DNA of 5,626 bases from an uncultured delta proteobacterium (GTDB lineage Bacteria; Myxococcota_A; Polyangia; Polyangiales; Polyangiaceae). This document shows positions 3,167 through 5,626 of this stretch, piece by piece. Position 1 is the first letter of the stretch. Each line of letters begins with the position of its first letter. Below the pieces are notes generated by a model. It was given only the letters and a program-made list of their open reading frames with translations. It ran no database searches and had not been told where the DNA came from. The position numbers and the translations under genes are program-made. The stretch lies in contig CAITLX010000162.1 of NCBI GenBank assembly GCA_903893335.1, positions 1 through 5,626 of the forward strand, given 5' to 3'.

Positions 3167-5626
3167 ATGCAAGGCCTCGGCAAACCGCAGCTCCTCATCG
3201 GCAGCGCCCCCGACTGCGACATCGTCGTCGCCGGCCCGGGCGTCGCACCTCGGCACGCCCGCATCGTCAACCAGGGAGGCGGCGCGCTCGTGTTCGTCGA
3301 CGACGGCCAGGGGGCCTCGTTCGCGAACGGCGCGCCGCTCGCGCCCGGCCAGCCGGTGGCGTTCGACTTCCGCACCGCGTTCGTCGTCGGCCAGGTGCCC
3401 GTGCCGCTCGCGCACCCGGCCATCGCGCTGATGCTGCTCGGGCGAGGGGCCGCAGCCGCCGGGCCGCGCGTCACCATCGGCCGCGAGGCCTCGCGCGTGA
3501 TGCTCGCCTTGCAGCACCCCGCCGTCTCGGCGCTGCACGCCGAGCTCGACCTCGAGCGCATGACGCTGCAAGACCTCGGCTCGACCGGCGGCGTCTGGAT
3601 CGCCGGCCAGCGGCTCACGCCGCAGCAACCGGTGCAGCTCGACCCGTCCACGAGCGTCGCGTTCGGCCCCATCGTCATGCCCGCCGGGCTGCTCGTGCAG
3701 GTCGCGCGCGGGCTCGTCGCGCCCGCGGGCGCCCCCGTCGCCGGCCCCACGCCCGCCGGCGCGCCCCCGCCCGGCGCGGTGAAGCACCAGACGATCGTCG
3801 GTCAGCTCGACTTCCGCTCGGGCCCCCCCGAGCGCAGCATCGGCCGCACCCCCGACAACGACATCGTCGTCGCGCACCCGCAGGTCTCGAGCCGCCACGC
3901 GGCGCTCGTCAAGTCGGGCGACGCTCTCTTCCTCGAGGACCGGGGCAGCGCCAACGGCACGTTCGTGCGCGGCCAGCGCCTCGCGCCCGGCCAGCGCGTG
4001 CCCGTCGTCGACGGCGAGAAGATCTACGTCGGCCCCATGCCGCTCGTCGTGCGCATGGCAGGCGGCGCGGCGAGCACCGCCGACGTCGTCATCGACGACG
4101 CGGCGCAGTGGGCGGGCCAGCCGCTCTACGAGATCGAGGCGTGGGACCTCTTCCTGCAAGTGCCCGATCGCGACGACCCGGGCACGATGAAGACGCTGCT
4201 CGACCACGTGTCGTTCAAGGCGCTGCCCGGCGACATGATCGCGCTGATGGGCCCGTCGGGCGCCGGCAAGACGACGCTGCTGCTCGCGCTCAACGGCTAC
4301 CTGCCGCCCACCGCCGGCCAGGTGCGCGTCAACGGCGAGGACCTCTACCTCATCTACGACGCGCTCCGCGGCTCCATCGGGTACGTGCCGCAGGACGACA
4401 TCGTGCACCCCGAGCTCACCGTCTTCGAGGCGGTGCGCTACTCGGCGCGCTTCCGCCTGCCGCCCGACTACAGCGACGAGGAGATCGACCGCCGCGTCGA
4501 CACCACGCTCGCGCAGCTGAGCCTCGAGCAGGTGCGCAACCTCCAGATCGGCAAGCCGGAGAAGAAGGTCTTGTCGGGCGGCCAGCGCAAGCGCGTCAAC
4601 ATCGCGATGGAGCTGGTCACCGACCCGGTCATCCTCTTCCTCGACGAGCCCACCAGCGGCCTCGCGGCCGACGACGCGACCTCGCTCATCCTCCTGCTCA
4701 GCGAGCTCGCGAAGAAGACCGGCAAGACGATCGTCATGACGATCCACCAGCCGGCCAAGGACGAGTTCGAGAAGTTCAACCTCGCGCTGGTCATGGGCTA
4801 CGGCGGCGTGCCCATGTTCTACGGGCCGACCTCGCCCGACGCGTACCGCTTCTTCGGCTCGTGGAACGAGCGCCAGGGCAAGCCCGTGGTCGACACGCCG
4901 CGCGACATGTTCGACATGATCACGCAGCGCGAGAAGGCGGCGTTCGACGCCGTGCGCGCCGAGGATCCGTCGGCGCCGCGCTGGAAGGCGCGCGGCCGCG
5001 CGGCCAAGGAGTGGAACGCCGAGTTCTTCCGGCAGGACGCGCCCACGTTCCAGAAGATGTACTCCGGCAGGCGCGCGGTGGGCACCGAGCCGACCTCGCG
5101 CGGCGTGCCGCACCGCAGCGCGACCACCAAGGGCCAGCTCGGCCTGCTCCTGTCGCGCTACGCGAAGATCAAGGCGCGCGACGTGACCGGCGCCGCGATC
5201 ATGTTCTTGCAGGCGCCCATCATCGGCGTGCTGCTCGCGCTCGTGTTCGGCAGGCAGAAGAGCGCCGTGCCCGCGTGGTGCCTCGGCCCCGCCACGCTCC
5301 TGCAGAAGCAGCTCGGCGCGACCGTCCCGCTCGACCCGAGCCAGCTGCCCACGACCCACGACAACGTGCCGGCCATCTTCTTCCTCGTCGTCGCCGCCGT
5401 CTGGTTTGGCACCTCGAACGCCGCCCGCGAGATCGTCAGCGAGCGCGCCGTCTACATGCGCGAGCGCATGGTCAACCTCGGCCTGTTTCAGTACGTGCTC
5501 TCGAAGTACGCGCTGCTCACGGTCGTGTGCATCGTGCAGTGCACGCTGCTGCTCGGCATCGTCTTCGTCGCGCTCGGCTTCGGCGGCGGCCCCGTCGCGT
5601 TCGTCACCGAGCTGCTGATGCTCATC
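3167..5626 (+). CDS. Triple-FHA / ABCG-type ABC transporter fusion (partial, C-terminus missing)
   Basis: 820 residues are visible from ATG 3167, and the frame is still open at the window edge. The order is FHA1 (about 1-80), FHA2 (about 100-182), an Ala/Pro-rich linker (185-205), FHA3 (about 206-292), an ABCG-like ATPase (about 312-550), a hydrophilic connector, then an ABC2-type membrane domain. ATPase motifs: Walker A GPSGAGKTT (362-370, Lys368), Q-loop GYVPQDD (Gln409), signature LSGGQRKR (469-476), Walker B VILFLDE (488-494, Glu494), H-loop TIHQP (His527). Membrane helices are predicted at about 676-695, 734-748 and 782-803, with a fourth beginning at 809. Between helices 2 and 3 is the family-typical REIVSERAVYMRERMVN stretch (754-770). 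Only FHA3 keeps the full phosphothreonine set (G226-R227, S241/R243/H244, N263-G264). This architecture resembles mycobacterial Rv1747, a two-FHA ABC exporter phosphorylated by the Ser/Thr kinase PknF, so phospho-dependent control of export is a reasonable inference. The substrate is unknown. The gene lies 56 nt after the SDR stop with no terminator between, and the Shine-Dalgarno is poor. GTG 3164 is a nearly equivalent start. Confidence 0.93.
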   Translation, partial: MQGLGKPQLLIGSAPDCDIVVAGPGVAPRHARIVNQGGGALVFVDDGQGASFANGAPLAPGQPVAFDFRTAFVVGQVPVPLAHPAIALMLLGRGAAAAGPRVTIGREASRVMLALQHPAVSALHAELDLERMTLQDLGSTGGVWIAGQRLTPQQPVQLDPSTSVAFGPIVMPAGLLVQVARGLVAPAGAPVAGPTPAGAPPPGAVKHQTIVGQLDFRSGPPERSIGRTPDNDIVVAHPQVSSRHAALVKSGDALFLEDRGSANGTFVRGQRLAPGQRVPVVDGEKIYVGPMPLVVRMAGGAASTADVVIDDAAQWAGQPLYEIEAWDLFLQVPDRDDPGTMKTLLDHVSFKALPGDMIALMGPSGAGKTTLLLALNGYLPPTAGQVRVNGEDLYLIYDALRGSIGYVPQDDIVHPELTVFEAVRYSARFRLPPDYSDEEIDRRVDTTLAQLSLEQVRNLQIGKPEKKVLSGGQRKRVNIAMELVTDPVILFLDEPTSGLAADDATSLILLLSELAKKTGKTIVMTIHQPAKDEFEKFNLALVMGYGGVPMFYGPTSPDAYRFFGSWNERQGKPVVDTPRDMFDMITQREKAAFDAVRAEDPSAPRWKARGRAAKEWNAEFFRQDAPTFQKMYSGRRAVGTEPTSRGVPHRSATTKGQLGLLLSRYAKIKARDVTGAAIMFLQAPIIGVLLALVFGRQKSAVPAWCLGPATLLQKQLGATVPLDPSQLPTTHDNVPAIFFLVVAAVWFGTSNAAREIVSERAVYMRERMVNLGLFQYVLSKYALLTVVCIVQCTLLLGIVFVALGFGGGPVAFVTELLMLI
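3338..3352 (+). repeat. 15-nt exact direct repeat, copy in FHA1
   Basis: CTCGCGCCCGGCCAG encodes L-A-P-G-Q in the last strands of FHA1. The identical 15 bases recur at 3980-3994 at the equivalent position of FHA3, 642 nt (214 codons) downstream and in the same frame. Because the two copies sit at homologous domain positions, duplication of an FHA module or gene conversion is the likely origin. Confidence 0.6.
3980..3994 (+). repeat. 15-nt exact direct repeat, copy in FHA3
   Basis: This is the second copy of the sequence at 3338-3352, encoding L-A-P-G-Q in FHA3. A further shared stretch, GACATCGTCGTCG (D-I-V-V), lies near the start of both domains, around 3218 and 3861. FHA2 has the related but diverged L-T-P-Q-Q at the corresponding place. 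Confidence 0.6.

Noticed and set aside
3080..5359. Minus-strand open frame of 759 codons
   Set aside because: It lies opposite the FHA-ABC transporter, whose frame shows all ATPase motifs and membrane helices. The antisense product is a low-complexity Arg/Ala/Glu/His-rich sequence with no domain, typical of the reverse frame of GC-biased genes.
5406..5618. Plus-strand open frame of 70 codons
   Set aside because: It lies inside the membrane domain of the transporter in another frame. The product is Ser/Ala/Cys-rich and has no motif.

Overview
The window is very GC-rich and strongly G/C-ending at third codon positions. It carries a triple-LysM secreted protein, a small lipoprotein with a BNR-type propeller, and a giant fusion of FHA domains to an ABCG-type transporter. 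That combination suggests a myxobacterium-like member of the Myxococcota (old Deltaproteobacteria), but no marker gene fixes the taxonomy. Coding density is high. The long antisense open frames are by-products of the GC skew and are not annotated as genes.

Layout: (1) positions 1-607, minus strand: the N-terminal ~202 residues of a Sec-exported protein with three tandem LysM domains, running off the left edge. (2) positions 608-759: a 152-bp divergent intergenic region holding three inverted repeats. One is a perfect 24-bp palindrome. The other two share an arm and sit just upstream of, and overlapping, the ribosome binding site of the next gene. (3) positions 760-2103, plus strand: a 447-residue lipoprotein with four Asp-boxes (sialidase/BNR-like beta-propeller). 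(4) positions 2100-3110, plus strand: an extended-SDR NAD(P)-dependent epimerase/dehydratase/3-beta-HSD-like protein that starts on a GTG overlapping the previous stop (GTGA). (5) positions 3167-5626, plus strand: three FHA domains fused to an ABCG-type ATPase and ABC2-type membrane domain, 820 residues visible, running off the right edge.

Genes 3-5 are co-directional and closely spaced (a 4-nt overlap, then a 56-nt gap with no visible terminator), so they could be one transcription unit. Their predicted roles do not form an obvious pathway. The most interesting points are the possible switch-like leader of the lipoprotein gene, the graded decay of phosphothreonine-binding residues across the three FHA domains of the transporter, and the sequence trace of duplication between FHA1 and FHA3. 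I see no RNA genes, mobile elements, CRISPR arrays or convincing Rho-independent terminators. I found no clear evidence of an undescribed multi-gene system.
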